Positions 51,283-60,362 of a DNA stretch of 64,000 nucleotides are shown here, one piece after another. Location of the stretch: NCBI GenBank assembly GCA_947492475.1, contig CANLNM010000002.1:124001-188000 (forward strand), given 5' to 3'. Numbering within the stretch: position 1 is the first letter of the stretch; each line of letters opens with the position of its first letter. The translations under genes were made by a program, and so were the position numbers. The stretch comes from an uncultured Paracoccaceae bacterium (GTDB lineage: Bacteria; Pseudomonadota; Alphaproteobacteria; Rhodobacterales; Rhodobacteraceae). Under the pieces are notes generated by a model that had not been told where the DNA came from, made no database searches, and was given only the letters and a program-made list of their open reading frames with translations.

Positions 51283-52815
51283 ATGAAAGATATTCTTCAG
51301 GAACTGAACGATCGTCGTGAAGAGGCCCGGCTTGGGGGCGGCGAACGACGGATCGCAGCGCAGCATTCCAAGGGTAAATTGACGGCCCGCGAACGGATTG
51401 AACTGTTGCTAGATGATGGCAGTTTCGAAGAGTTCGACATGTTTATTTCGCACCGTTGTACCGATTTTGGTATGGAAAATCAAAAGCCTGCAGGTGATGG
51501 TGTCGTCACTGGCTGGGGGACCATCAACGGTCGCATGGTCTATGTGTATTCGCAGGATTTCACGGTTTTGGGTGGATCGGTGTCGGCCACACATGCGCAG
51601 AAAATTTGCAAGATCATGGATATGGCCATGCAAAATGGCGCGCCTGTGATCGGCCTGAACGATTCCGGCGGTGCGCGAATCCAAGAGGGCGTCGACGCCT
51701 TGGCCGGCTACGCTGAAATTTTCCAGCGCAACATCATGGCCTCCGGCGTGATCCCACAGATCAGCGTGATCATGGGGCCATGCGCCGGTGGGGCGGTTTA
51801 TTCGCCTGCAATGACCGACTTTATCTTTATGGTGCGTGACAGTTCCTACATGTTTGTCACCGGCCCCGATGTGGTGAAAACCGTGACAAACGAAGTGGTG
51901 ACCGCCGAAGAACTGGGCGGGGCATCCACCCATACAAAAAAATCATCCGTCGCGGATGGCGCGTTTGAAAACGACGTCGAAGCCTTGGCCGAAGTGCGCC
52001 GTTTGGTGGATTTCCTACCGTCCGACAATCGCTCTAAACCGCCCGTGCGTCCCTTCTTTGATGATGTGAACCGGTTGGAAAACAGCTTGGATACGTTGAT
52101 CCCGGACAATCCAAATTCACCGTATGACATGAAAGAATTGATCACCAAATTGGCTGACGAAGGTGATTTCTACGAAATTCAAGAGGATTTCGCCAAAAAC
52201 ATGCTGACTGGGCTTATCCGCCTCGAAGGATCAACCGTGGGCGTTGTGGCCAACCAGCCGTTGGTTTTGGCTGGCTGTCTGGATATCGATTCATCGCGCA
52301 AAGCGGCGCGGTTTGTGCGGTTCTGTGATGCGTTCGAAATTCCGATCCTGACTTTGGTTGACGTCCCCGGCTTCTTGCCCGGTACCAGCCAGGAATATGG
52401 TGGCGTGATCAAACATGGGGCAAAACTGCTGTTTGCTTATGGCGAAGCGACCGTGCCCAAGGTCACGCTGATCACCCGCAAAGCCTATGGCGGCGCATAT
52501 GACGTGATGGCGTCCAAACATCTGCGCGGCGATTTCAACTATGCTTGGCCCACGGCGGAAATCGCGGTGATGGGTGCCAAAGGGGCGACCGAAATTATCC
52601 ATCGCGCGGATCTGGGGGATGCGGAAAAAATCGCGCAGCACACCGCCGATTACGAAGACCGGTTTGCTAACCCGTTTGTCGCCGCCGAACGTGGGTTTAT
52701 TGACGAAGTGATCCAGCCGCGCAGCACCCGCAAACGGATTTGTCGCGCTTTTGCGTCCCTACGGGGCAAGCAACTGACCAACCCGTGGAAAAAACACGAC
52801 AATATCCCGCTGTAA
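51283..52815 (+). CDS. pccB: Propionyl-CoA carboxylase beta subunit
   Basis: A 510-residue carboxyltransferase. It has the two crotonase-like domains of the family, with [28 protein letters not shown] in the N-half and the biotin/acyl-CoA segments [11 protein letters not shown] and [16 protein letters not shown] in the C-half. It transfers CO2 from biotin on PccA to propionyl-CoA. The first gene of the plus-strand propionyl-CoA run, behind the TTTGCAAA boxes; GGGAGCGAG precedes the ATG. Length is normal. Confidence 0.95.
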   Translation: MKDILQELNDRREEARLGGGERRIAAQHSKGKLTARERIELLLDDGSFEEFDMFISHRCTDFGMENQKPAGDGVVTGWGTINGRMVYVYSQDFTVLGGSVSATHAQKICKIMDMAMQNGAPVIGLNDSGGARIQEGVDALAGYAEIFQRNIMASGVIPQISVIMGPCAGGAVYSPAMTDFIFMVRDSSYMFVTGPDVVKTVTNEVVTAEELGGASTHTKKSSVADGAFENDVEALAEVRRLVDFLPSDNRSKPPVRPFFDDVNRLENSLDTLIPDNPNSPYDMKELITKLADEGDFYEIQEDFAKNMLTGLIRLEGSTVGVVANQPLVLAGCLDIDSSRKAARFVRFCDAFEIPILTLVDVPGFLPGTSQEYGGVIKHGAKLLFAYGEATVPKVTLITRKAYGGAYDVMASKHLRGDFNYAWPTAEIAVMGAKGATEIIHRADLGDAEKIAQHTADYEDRFANPFVAAERGFIDEVIQPRSTRKRICRAFASLRGKQLTNPWKKHDNIPL

Positions 52816-52824
52816 GGTGCAGGA

Positions 52825-53310
52825 ATGACCCGCGAACTTACCCCAACCCCCAAAGACGCGCCCGAAATGGCCGCCAATTTTGTGGCGATCGCATCCAAAC
52901 AGGGCGACAGCCGTTTTGACTATTCAGAGGGCAGCATTCGCGCTCTGGATGAGTTGATCGGTGGGTTCCACGACAATGGTGACCGCTCTGAGAATATGGG
53001 TGGGACTATTATGGTGGCCGGGGCATATCTGGGCGAAGTGATGGTGCGCCATCGCGGGGCAACATGGATTGATGGCACCAAAGCGGACGTTGATGACGCC
53101 ATGCGGTTTCCGCTGATGATGCAATGCGGGACGCAAACGCTGGTGCCGTTTGCCAAAGTCGCTAAGCGTTTGGATAACGGGCCAGAGGACGATTTGGTGT
53201 TTTATTATCAAACACTTGTCAAACTCACCACGGGTGAGATGCCAGACATGACACCGGTCGCACCGACCAAAAGATCGCTGTTTCAGCGCCTGACAGGACG
53301 GGGAAAATGA
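52825..53310 (+). CDS. Hypothetical protein downstream of pccB
   Basis: A 161-residue cytoplasmic protein. The N-terminal half (YSEGSIRALDELIGGFHDNGDR, ENMGGTIMVAGAYLGEVMVRHRGATW) has a mixed alpha/beta pattern typical of small uncharacterised bacterial proteins, and the C-terminus is basic (FQRLTGRGK). I do not recognise the family. It lies 9 bases after pccB and overlaps the next gene by 4 bases, so it probably belongs to the pcc transcript. Confidence 0.75.
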   Translation: MTRELTPTPKDAPEMAANFVAIASKQGDSRFDYSEGSIRALDELIGGFHDNGDRSENMGGTIMVAGAYLGEVMVRHRGATWIDGTKADVDDAMRFPLMMQCGTQTLVPFAKVAKRLDNGPEDDLVFYYQTLVKLTTGEMPDMTPVAPTKRSLFQRLTGRGK

Positions 53311-53657
53311 CCCGTAAAAACTGGCATATTGTTCCGGCCGAAAATGGCATCACGTTGACGCGGCGTTTGCCTGCGCGATTTGATGTGCAGGCCCAAACAA
53401 CGTTGCCGGACGGATCATTGAAACGATTGGCGCATCAAATCCGTCAGGATTTATGGCGGGCCTTGCAAAATCTGCGCGGGTTTTCCCCTGTGGTTGAACT
53501 GATCCGGGTGGATGGCTTGGTTCAGGTGCGGGCAGGGGGGCGTATTGATGGCGCGCAGCTGGTTGGCGCGCCCGTTCAGGGGATCATTCAGGACGTTCTG
53601 GATGCACCTGACAACCGCACCCGTTGGGTGTCCAATGCAAATCGGGGCCTGTCATGA
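53307..53657 (+). CDS. Hypothetical protein in pcc operon
   Basis: A 116-residue protein with a basic N-terminus (MTRKNWHIVPAENGITLTRRLP), a helix with LAHQIRQDLWRALQNLRGFSP and a short beta region. It has no signal or metal motif. It is coupled to both neighbours (4-base overlaps), suggesting that all three make one functional set. I recall similar short proteins in roseobacter pcc loci, with no known role. Confidence 0.72.
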   Translation: MTRKNWHIVPAENGITLTRRLPARFDVQAQTTLPDGSLKRLAHQIRQDLWRALQNLRGFSPVVELIRVDGLVQVRAGGRIDGAQLVGAPVQGIIQDVLDAPDNRTRWVSNANRGLS

Positions 53658-54034
53658 AATCCGCATTTGGGTTGATATTCGCGCTATTGGGCAGCGCCGT
53701 TTGCGCCGATATTGACGTGCCTTCCGGGCTGGATGTGGCGCTTTATGATGTGGTGATGGAACCTGACACAAACACGGCGCGGTTCTTGTTTGTGGCGCCT
53801 GCTCTTTCCCCGGATGGGGCTGGGGTGACGTTCACCGAGGTCGAGGCCGACTTTCCTTATATTTGCGAAAATTTGGTGCTGCCTGCGCTGGCAAGCAACA
53901 ATTGGCATGATGCAAATGTGATCATTTCTCTGGCCGACCGAGAGGTGCCGTTTGGCATTCTGACACCGGATGCCACCCAGTTTTTTGAGATGTATCAGGT
54001 GCAGGATAACACCTGTATCTGGGAGGGATTGTAA
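53654..54034 (+). CDS. Exported DUF6497-like protein
   Basis: A 126-residue protein with a Sec signal peptide (MKSAFGLIFALLGSAVCA, cleavage after about residue 18). The mature part starts DIDVPSGLDVALYD and has two Cys (PYICENL and NTCIWEGL) that could pair. Composition resembles a small periplasmic family seen in Rhodobacterales (DUF6497 as I remember it). It overlaps the preceding gene by 4 bases. Function unknown. Confidence 0.75.
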   Translation: MKSAFGLIFALLGSAVCADIDVPSGLDVALYDVVMEPDTNTARFLFVAPALSPDGAGVTFTEVEADFPYICENLVLPALASNNWHDANVIISLADREVPFGILTPDATQFFEMYQVQDNTCIWEGL

Positions 54035-54251
54035 TGTCGCTACAACATCTTGCGCCCCATAGCTCATGTGAAATTGCACTTGATGCAGACGCGCCACAAC
54101 ATGCGCGCACAATTGCGCAGGCATATCCTTTGACACCTGTTTCGGCTAAACTTCGCATTGGTCGCGCTGATGCGACCACATATGTGGAAAAAGGGAGCCG
54201 GGACCGACGCTTGCGCCGGACGTCTCTCGATAATCGAGACAGGAGACTTTC

Positions 54252-54395
54252 ATGTCTAACCTTTTTAAGGCCCTTGCGGCTGTATCCGTTCTGGGCCTGG
54301 CGGCCTGTGGCAACAATGACGTCGAAGAATTCGTTGTGGTCGATCCGGCCCCAACGGTCAGCGCCGAACCAGTATTCAACGGCAAATACAACTAA
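54252..54395 (+). CDS. 47-residue lipoprotein
   Basis: A small gene with AGGAG 7-11 bases before the ATG. The product has a signal peptide ending in the lipobox LAAC (about 16-19), then an acidic short tail with VVVDPAPTV and ends FNGKYN. The tail resembles a family of very short lipoproteins seen in Rhodobacterales. The 217 bp upstream, up to 54034, hold no gene I can support. A role in the cell envelope is possible; function unknown. Confidence 0.75.
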   Translation: MSNLFKALAAVSVLGLAACGNNDVEEFVVVDPAPTVSAEPVFNGKYN

Positions 54396-54467
54396 GTATT
54401 CGTCGGGACGGGCAGCGATGCCCGTCCGCTTCGCATCCCCTTTCACCCTAGAAAAGGAGGCTGCGTA

Positions 54468-54827
54468 ATGGAAAAACACAGAGGTTTTCCCGGCCGTCTA
54501 CCCGGGACTGATTATCAATTCACCATTCGTCGACCCGCCAAAGCAGGCCCCACCAAATTAGTGGCCCGCGAACGGTATGCGGATCGGCGCCCCAGTGACC
54601 GCAAAGCGGACGAAGGCTTTCTTTGGGCTTTGTGGAACCACTTTGGTGAAGAACCTTTTGTGCGCGGTAATCTGGATGCTGGCCGTCTAAGCTGGCTTTT
54701 GGACCGCGAAGTGATTGCAGTCGAAGAAGAATTTGATCCCGAGAGTTATGAGGCTCTGTTGCGGATCAACGTGGATCTGGCCTTTGCCAATTTTCACGAT
54801 GTTATGACGGGTAATTGGTCGCCGTGA
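54468..54827 (+). CDS. Hypothetical protein, conserved-looking
   Basis: A 119-residue cytoplasmic protein with an Arg/Pro-rich first half (GFPGRLPGTDYQFTIRRPAK, RYADRRPSDRKADEGFLWALWNHFGEEPF) and an acidic helical second half. Aromatic and charged residues suggest a small binding protein. AAAAGGAGG precedes the ATG, a very strong ribosome binding site. No family recognised. Confidence 0.72.
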   Translation: MEKHRGFPGRLPGTDYQFTIRRPAKAGPTKLVARERYADRRPSDRKADEGFLWALWNHFGEEPFVRGNLDAGRLSWLLDREVIAVEEEFDPESYEALLRINVDLAFANFHDVMTGNWSP

Positions 54828-55182
54828 GTGGCGTATCGGCATATTTCGGCGCGAATTCGCGCAAGCCAGTGCAATTCTGGCGGGAAAATGCCGGTTTGGT
54901 AGGGAAACGGCGTGCTGCCTATGCAACCGCGCGTCGCCTATGTCACGGTTCCTGTGTATCGCAACGGGCAGCCACCCGGTGCGGCTACATATGTAACCAC
55001 CGTTACCCTTCCCCTAGCCGGTTTGACCCCACCCAGGTCAGACCGGCAACTTTTCGCCAAAATCCATATTTTTCAGGCGAAAATGCACCGATATCGACAT
55101 TGATCACGGACTTTTGGGTTGTGTCTGGGCCTGCGAACGCTGATTCTGCGGCTCGGAAAATAACCAAAAAGGGCAGTAATCC
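54828..55182. other. Intergenic region with a long inverted repeat
   Basis: These 355 bases carry no gene I can support. TTTTCGCC (55051-55058) and GGCGAAAA (55076-55083) are a perfect 8-bp inverted repeat with a 17-nt spacer, which may be an operator or hairpin. One short open frame at 54912-55103 has no good ribosome binding site. Confidence 0.6.
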
Positions 55183-55389
55183 ATGTTCCACCTTCGTCTT
55201 GTACTGGCAGCCGCGGCAACGCTTTCGCTTTCGGCCTGTCTTGATAACGATCTCGAACGCGGCCTCGCAGGGGCAGCAGCAGGCGCATTGGTTGCAGACG
55301 CGACCGGCGCGGACCCAACCACGGGCGCCATTATTGGCGGCGCGGGTGGCGTGCTGTGCGACGATCTCGGACTTGCGGCCTGTAACTAA
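55183..55389 (+). CDS. Small glycine-zipper lipoprotein
   Basis: A 68-residue lipoprotein. The signal peptide ends in the lipobox LSAC (about 16-19), the mature part starts LDNDLERG, and GLAGAAAGALVADATGADPTTGAIIGGAGG is a Gly/Ala-rich helical segment typical of glycine-zipper outer-membrane proteins. A GGGCAG site precedes the start. It may stabilise the outer membrane. Such short lipoproteins are frequent in this group. Confidence 0.82.
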   Translation: MFHLRLVLAAAATLSLSACLDNDLERGLAGAAAGALVADATGADPTTGAIIGGAGGVLCDDLGLAACN

Positions 55390-55442
55390 GCCGCGCGTAT
55401 CCCAATCACTGATCCGTGCCTTTGGGCACGTTAACAATTCCG

Positions 55443-55479
55443 ACCGCCGTCGGGGCCATTGTGCCTCGGCGGCGGTTTT
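55443..55479 (+). terminator. Terminator before pccA
   Basis: ACCGCCG (55443-55449) pairs with CGGCGGT (55470-55476), with further pairing inside, followed by TTTG. It ends the preceding lipoprotein transcript and lies 24 bp upstream of pccA, so pccA needs its own promoter or readthrough. Confidence 0.75.
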
Positions 55480-55499
55480 GCATTCAAAGGACCATGCAC

Positions 55500-57542
55500 A
55501 TGTTTGATAAGATCCTGATCGCGAACCGCGGTGAAATTGCGTGCCGTGTGATAAAGACCGCGCGCAAAATGGGGATTTCCACCGTTGCCATCTATTCGGA
55601 TGCGGATCGCAACGCGCTGCATGTGAAAATGGCCGACGAAGCGGTGCATATCGGCCCGCCCCCCGCCAATCAGTCCTATATTGTGATCGACAAAGTGATG
55701 GATGCGATCCGTCAAACCGGCGCGCAGGCGGTGCATCCCGGTTATGGCTTTTTGTCTGAAAACGCGAAATTCGCAGAAGCGTTGGCCGCTGAAAACATCG
55801 CCTTTGTTGGACCCCCTGTGGGCGCGATCGAAAGCATGGGGGATAAAATCACCTCTAAAAAGATCGCCCAAGAGGCAAACGTGTCCACCGTTCCGGGCTA
55901 TATGGGCCTGATCGAAGACGCGGACGAAGCGGTGAAAATTTCCAACGAAATCGGCTATCCGGTGATGATCAAAGCCTCGGCCGGGGGCGGCGGCAAAGGC
56001 ATGCGGATTGCGTGGAACGATGACGAAGCCCGCGAAGGGTTCCAATCGTCGAAAAACGAAGCGGCCAGCAGCTTTGGCGATGATCGGATTTTCATTGAAA
56101 AATTCATCACCCAGCCGCGCCACATCGAAATTCAGGTTCTGTGTGACGCGCATGGCAATGGTATCTATCTGGGCGAACGCGAATGTTCGATCCAGCGCCG
56201 CCAGCAAAAAGTCGTCGAAGAAGCGCCAAGCCCGTTTCTGGACGAAGCCACCCGCAAAGCCATGGGCGAACAGGCGGTGGCACTGGCCCAAGCGGTGGAT
56301 TACGCCTCTGCGGGGACCGTGGAATTTATCGTGGATGGCGATAAAAATTTCTACTTCCTTGAAATGAATACACGTTTGCAGGTGGAACATCCTGTGACCG
56401 AACTGATCACCGGCGTCGATTTGGTGGAACAGATGATCCGCGTGGCCAATGGCGAACCGCTGACCATCACCCAGGATGACGTGAAACTGAACGGTTGGGC
56501 GATTGAAAACCGCCTATATGCAGAGGATCCCTATCGTGGGTTTTTGCCCTCAATCGGTCGTTTGACCCGCTATCGTCCGCCGATGGAAACCGCGGCGGGC
56601 CCGTTGCTGGACAATGACAAATGGCAGGGGGATGCCCCGGCAGGTGCCGTGGCCGTGCGCAATGATACCGGCGTCTTTGAGGGCGGCGAAATCAGCATGT
56701 ATTACGATCCGATGATCGCGAAATTGTGCACTTGGGCCCCAACCCGTGACGCCGCGATTGAGGCAATGCGCGATGCGCTGGATGGGTTCGAAGTCGAAGG
56801 CATTGGTCACAATTTGCCTTTCTTGAGTGCTGTGATGGATCACCCGATTTTCATCAAAGGTGACATGACCACCGCGTTCATCGAAGAGCAATATCCCGAA
56901 GGATTTGAAGGGGTTGAACTGGCAGAACCCGCGTTGAAACGGATTGCGGCGGCCAGTGCTGCCATGCACCGTGTCGCTGAAATTCGCCGCACGCGCGTAT
57001 CGGGGCGGATGGGCAACCACGAACGTCATGTGGGCGAAGATTGGGTTGTGACCCTACAGGGCGCGGAATTCCCGGTCACGATTTCAGCCGATAAATCCGG
57101 CTCTGATGTCAGCTTTGGCGATGAAACATTGCGGGTCGAGAGCGACTGGACCCCCGGTGATGCGCTTGCACGTTTGACCGTGAACGGCGCACCATTGGTG
57201 CTGAAGGTTGGTAAAATCACCCAAGGGTTCCGCATTCGGTCCCGTGGTGCCGATTTGAAAGTGCATATTCGCAGCCCACGCCAGGCCGAATTGGCGCAAT
57301 TGATGCCAGAAAAGCTGCCGCCGGATACGTCGAAATTGTTGCTCTGCCCGATGCCGGGTTTGATCGTGAACGTCAATGTTGCGGTGGGCGATGAAATCCA
57401 AGAAGGCCAGGCCCTGTGTACGGTCGAAGCGATGAAGATGGAAAACATCCTGCGCGCTGAGAAAAAGGGTGTTGTGTCTAAAATCAACGCCGCTGCGGGC
57501 GACAGTCTGGCTGTCGACGACGTGATCATGGAGTTCGAATAA
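55500..57542 (+). CDS. pccA: Propionyl-CoA carboxylase alpha subunit (biotin carboxylase + biotin carrier)
   Basis: A 680-residue biotin-dependent subunit. The N-terminal biotin carboxylase/ATP-grasp domain starts FDKILIANRGEIACR, has ASAGGGGKGMRIAW and FLEMNTRLQVEHPVTE. A linker follows, and the C-terminal biotinyl domain carries AMKM (CTVEAMKMENIL), the Lys that is biotinylated. It makes carboxybiotin for PccB. Start at the second ATG (55500) is preferred because AAAGG lies 9 bases before it. It is separated from pccB by 2.7 kb of small genes. Confidence 0.96.
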   Translation: MFDKILIANRGEIACRVIKTARKMGISTVAIYSDADRNALHVKMADEAVHIGPPPANQSYIVIDKVMDAIRQTGAQAVHPGYGFLSENAKFAEALAAENIAFVGPPVGAIESMGDKITSKKIAQEANVSTVPGYMGLIEDADEAVKISNEIGYPVMIKASAGGGGKGMRIAWNDDEAREGFQSSKNEAASSFGDDRIFIEKFITQPRHIEIQVLCDAHGNGIYLGERECSIQRRQQKVVEEAPSPFLDEATRKAMGEQAVALAQAVDYASAGTVEFIVDGDKNFYFLEMNTRLQVEHPVTELITGVDLVEQMIRVANGEPLTITQDDVKLNGWAIENRLYAEDPYRGFLPSIGRLTRYRPPMETAAGPLLDNDKWQGDAPAGAVAVRNDTGVFEGGEISMYYDPMIAKLCTWAPTRDAAIEAMRDALDGFEVEGIGHNLPFLSAVMDHPIFIKGDMTTAFIEEQYPEGFEGVELAEPALKRIAAASAAMHRVAEIRRTRVSGRMGNHERHVGEDWVVTLQGAEFPVTISADKSGSDVSFGDETLRVESDWTPGDALARLTVNGAPLVLKVGKITQGFRIRSRGADLKVHIRSPRQAELAQLMPEKLPPDTSKLLLCPMPGLIVNVNVAVGDEIQEGQALCTVEAMKMENILRAEKKGVVSKINAAAGDSLAVDDVIMEFE

Positions 57543-57546
57543 ACCG

Positions 57547-58086
57547 ATGCCACGCACCCGATTAGCACCGATCACAAGTCCCAGAACTGCGGCATGCGCA
57601 GCGATGGGCCTGTGCGCGCTGTTGATCGGATGTGATCGGGATCGTGAAACGGCATTGCGTGCGGATTTGTCGGAATATGTGTATCTGACCGATACCCATT
57701 ATTTCGACAGCCGCCGCACCTGTACTGCCGCGATTTTTGAACTGTCCAGTTCCTATTTGACGGGCAAAGTCGAACCAGACGCCACACTAGAAGCCGCGCA
57801 AGCCACCTATGATTTGGGCGGACCTGCGGCCATTCAGATGGCGGATTATTCACCCAATGACATGGCCGATGGCATGTTGCTGTTGGATCGTGGCGTTTTT
57901 GGCAAACAAGTGCTGGAAGCCGCCGCAAATGTCGGTGACTGCCTGACAGATGAGGCAAGCGCTGGGTTTCGCACAGCCCTGACACGGCCCAGCGCCATTT
58001 TGATTTGGTTGCCGGATCCCGAGGGGTTTATGATCGTTGATCCGGGACGGGACCGCGCCTATTACGCGGCGGGTTTCCCGTTATGA
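57547..58086 (+). CDS. Lipoprotein hypothetical, pcc locus
   Basis: A 179-residue protein with a hydrophobic N-terminus and a lipobox LIGC (about 26-29), so a lipoprotein. The mature part is acidic and has two later Cys (RRTCTAAIF and VGDCLTDE) that might pair, no enzyme motif, and ends in RDRAYYAAGFPL. It begins 4 bases after pccA, so transcription is probably shared. No family recognised. Confidence 0.7.
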   Translation: MPRTRLAPITSPRTAACAAMGLCALLIGCDRDRETALRADLSEYVYLTDTHYFDSRRTCTAAIFELSSSYLTGKVEPDATLEAAQATYDLGGPAAIQMADYSPNDMADGMLLLDRGVFGKQVLEAAANVGDCLTDEASAGFRTALTRPSAILIWLPDPEGFMIVDPGRDRAYYAAGFPL

Positions 58087-58231
58087 CACGTTGGCAATTT
58101 TGGTTTTGCTGGGACGACCTGAATTGCAATTTTGCCGCGCAATTTCGGTGGTTTGCCGCGCCCGACTTCCTTTTGGCACATTCCGGTGTAAAACCCGCTT
58201 CAAACACATTTTGTGACTTGGAGTATTTTGG

Positions 58232-59782
58232 ATGACGCGGACTCTGCCCTTATTTTCAATTTTAGGCGTTTTTGTCGCCTTTGGCCTGTCCATCGCAGCG
58301 GCCATGTCTAACGCCGGATGGGTTTTTGAATACCCATTGGATGACGTTTACATTCATCTGGCTATGGCTGAACAATTGGCCGCCGGGGGATATGGCGTCA
58401 ATGCGGGCGAATTTGCATCTGCGGCGTCCTCTCCGCTTTATCCGGTTTTGCTGTTGCCGTTTGCGGGCACGGATTTGCAGGCTTGGTTGCCGCTGCTGTG
58501 GAACCTTTTTGGCATGGGATTGGCCGCCTGGTTTTGGGGGCGCATCCTGATTTTGGCGGGATACACAGAGGATGGCCTGAAACCGATTGGCCTGATCGCG
58601 GCATTGCTGGGGCCGATTGCGTTGAACATGTTTGGCGTCGCGTTCACCGGCATGGAACACAGCCTGCACACCGCCGCATCATTGGCCGTGATCTATGGAT
58701 TGCTGAAACTTGTCAAAACGGATGCGATGAATATCGCACTTTTGGCGGGGGTATTTTTCGCCTCGGCGATGCGCCTCGAAGGGTTGGCGTTGGGCCTGTT
58801 GGCCGCTGTTGTGGTGTTGCGACAAAAGGGGCTGATGCCATCCCTGTTAACCGCGGTTTTGTCCCTGCTGCCCGTGCTGATTTTTGTCGGAGCGTTGACG
58901 TCAATCGGGCTCGATCCGTTGCCGGAATCCGTGCAGGCCAAATTGGTTGGCGAAGAAGACGTGAACATGCCGCTGATGGAACGTGTCATGGGCACCCATA
59001 TCCTGAACCGTCAGGTGCCTGCGGGGCTGATGCTGCATTTGACATCCATCGCGGTGTTGCTGGTGACGGTGATCCAGCTGAGCCAAAAGAAGTCCGCCTA
59101 TCTGGCGACCGCATCCATTGGCGTGGCGGTGTTTTTTGCCTGTCAGGCCCATTTGATGTTTGGCCAAATCGGCTGGATGGACCGCTACGAAGGCTATATC
59201 TGGGCGGTGACCGCCGCTGGTTTGATGATTGTCGCGTCAGGTGCGCAAAAATGGTTGCCTGCGCTCGCCGCTATTGGGGTTATTGCTGCTGGGACAGTGG
59301 TTTACGTGAATACATGGACACATGGATTCCCGTGGAATATCCGCGCGATTTACCTGCAACCCCATCAATCTGCCCGCTTTGCACAGGATTACGCGCAGGT
59401 GAATGTCGCGGTGAATGACCTTGGCTTGGTGGCTTGGCAGAACGAAAACTACGTGTTGGATCTGTGGGGGCTTGCCTCGGCTGAGGCGCGTCATATTCGC
59501 CAAAATGCCCCTGTTCAGGGCTGGGCCGAACCCCTGACACAGCGTCATGATGTGCCACTGGCGATGATCTATGATTCATGGCTGACCAAAGCCATCGGAG
59601 AGGATTGGGTCAAACTCGGAGAGCTGCGATTGGTGATTTCCGCCGGTTTCTTGGGGGATGATCACGTGTCCTATTATGCCACATCGCCCGAACATGTTGC
59701 GCCCTTGTTGGCGGCATTGCAGGACTGGGTGCCGACCCTGCCTGATGGGGCCTATTTCGAATATGATCCGGGGGTCGAATGA
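58232..59782 (+). CDS. GT-C-like polytopic membrane protein
   Basis: A 516-residue protein with about ten to eleven membrane helices. The first periplasmic loop has YPLDDVYIHLAMAEQLAAG with the adjacent Asp pair that GT-C glycosyltransferases use for catalysis or metal binding. The last 110 residues form a soluble periplasmic domain. It resembles arabinofuranosyl- or mannosyl-type transferases using polyprenyl donors, but no substrate can be named. It lies in a stretch of membrane and lipoprotein genes between pccA and mutase. TTGGAG lies about 10 bases before the ATG. Confidence 0.7.
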   Translation: MTRTLPLFSILGVFVAFGLSIAAAMSNAGWVFEYPLDDVYIHLAMAEQLAAGGYGVNAGEFASAASSPLYPVLLLPFAGTDLQAWLPLLWNLFGMGLAAWFWGRILILAGYTEDGLKPIGLIAALLGPIALNMFGVAFTGMEHSLHTAASLAVIYGLLKLVKTDAMNIALLAGVFFASAMRLEGLALGLLAAVVVLRQKGLMPSLLTAVLSLLPVLIFVGALTSIGLDPLPESVQAKLVGEEDVNMPLMERVMGTHILNRQVPAGLMLHLTSIAVLLVTVIQLSQKKSAYLATASIGVAVFFACQAHLMFGQIGWMDRYEGYIWAVTAAGLMIVASGAQKWLPALAAIGVIAAGTVVYVNTWTHGFPWNIRAIYLQPHQSARFAQDYAQVNVAVNDLGLVAWQNENYVLDLWGLASAEARHIRQNAPVQGWAEPLTQRHDVPLAMIYDSWLTKAIGEDWVKLGELRLVISAGFLGDDHVSYYATSPEHVAPLLAALQDWVPTLPDGAYFEYDPGVE

Positions 59783-59792
59783 AGGATGCCCC

Positions 59793-60263
59793 TTACCTGA
59801 TCGGCGGTGCTCGGCGATCCTCGATCTCTTGCTGTCGCAGCGGGATTTTATCGATGGACGCGCTGAGTTCACGCACATTCGAGGGCAGGGGCTTGCGCAA
59901 TTGCATGGTGCCATCTTTGGCCAACAGAGCCAGCATAAACCCGCGTGGACGCAACATGGTCCGCCATGTGCTGCGGGCGGTGGGATCGGTATCCACGATC
60001 ACAATCACATCCCGTTCAGCCAGTTCGTCTATCTCGGCTGACACCAAATCCATTTGCCGCTGGAACCGCGGGTCCAGAGGATTGTCCGCAAAGATGATCA
60101 ACGGGCGCAGCTGCCACAGGATGTCATCCGGCGTCATGTCTGTCGCTTCGAAAATTTGGGTTGGCGTTTCTTGCCAAACCTCAAAAACAGGTACGTCGTC
60201 CTGCGCCCAGAGCGCGGAACCAACACCAATTGCCAATGTCGCGGCGATTAAAATCTTGTTCAT
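59793..60263 (-). CDS. Exported DUF4174-like protein
   Basis: A 156-residue protein with a signal peptide (cleavage around ALWA). The mature part contains RPLIIFADNPLDPRFQRQMDLV, a thioredoxin-like beta-alpha start typical of DUF4174, and a later stretch with RPRGFMLALLAKDGTMQLRKPLP. Members lack CxxC; here too no catalytic Cys is seen. It converges with the GT-C-like gene (10 bp apart). Role unknown, perhaps a periplasmic binding protein. Confidence 0.82.
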   Translation of the reverse strand: MNKILIAATLAIGVGSALWAQDDVPVFEVWQETPTQIFEATDMTPDDILWQLRPLIIFADNPLDPRFQRQMDLVSAEIDELAERDVIVIVDTDPTARSTWRTMLRPRGFMLALLAKDGTMQLRKPLPSNVRELSASIDKIPLRQQEIEDRRAPPIR

Positions 60264-60362
60264 ACAGATGAATATAGGGGCTTTGCTCCAACTTCCGAAC
60301 CCCCAATCACCCCAGATCCATAACAATTTTAACTTTAACCCTCCGGTGAGGGACCTACGCGC

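Noticed and set aside
54034-54468. 144-residue open frame after the DUF6497-like gene
   Set aside because: Although its ATG overlaps the previous stop, it overlaps the well-supported 47-residue lipoprotein gene in another frame and its composition turns Arg-rich and random.
54815-55507. 230-residue open frame before pccA
   Set aside because: It spans the glycine-zipper lipoprotein gene and the terminator in the wrong frame.
55431-56390. Antisense open frame over pccA
   Set aside because: It is a His/Phe-rich shadow typical of the antisense strand of GC-rich genes.
58483-59418. Open frame shadowing the GT-C-like gene
   Set aside because: It is rich in Arg, Gly, Cys and Trp and overlaps a clear membrane protein in another frame.
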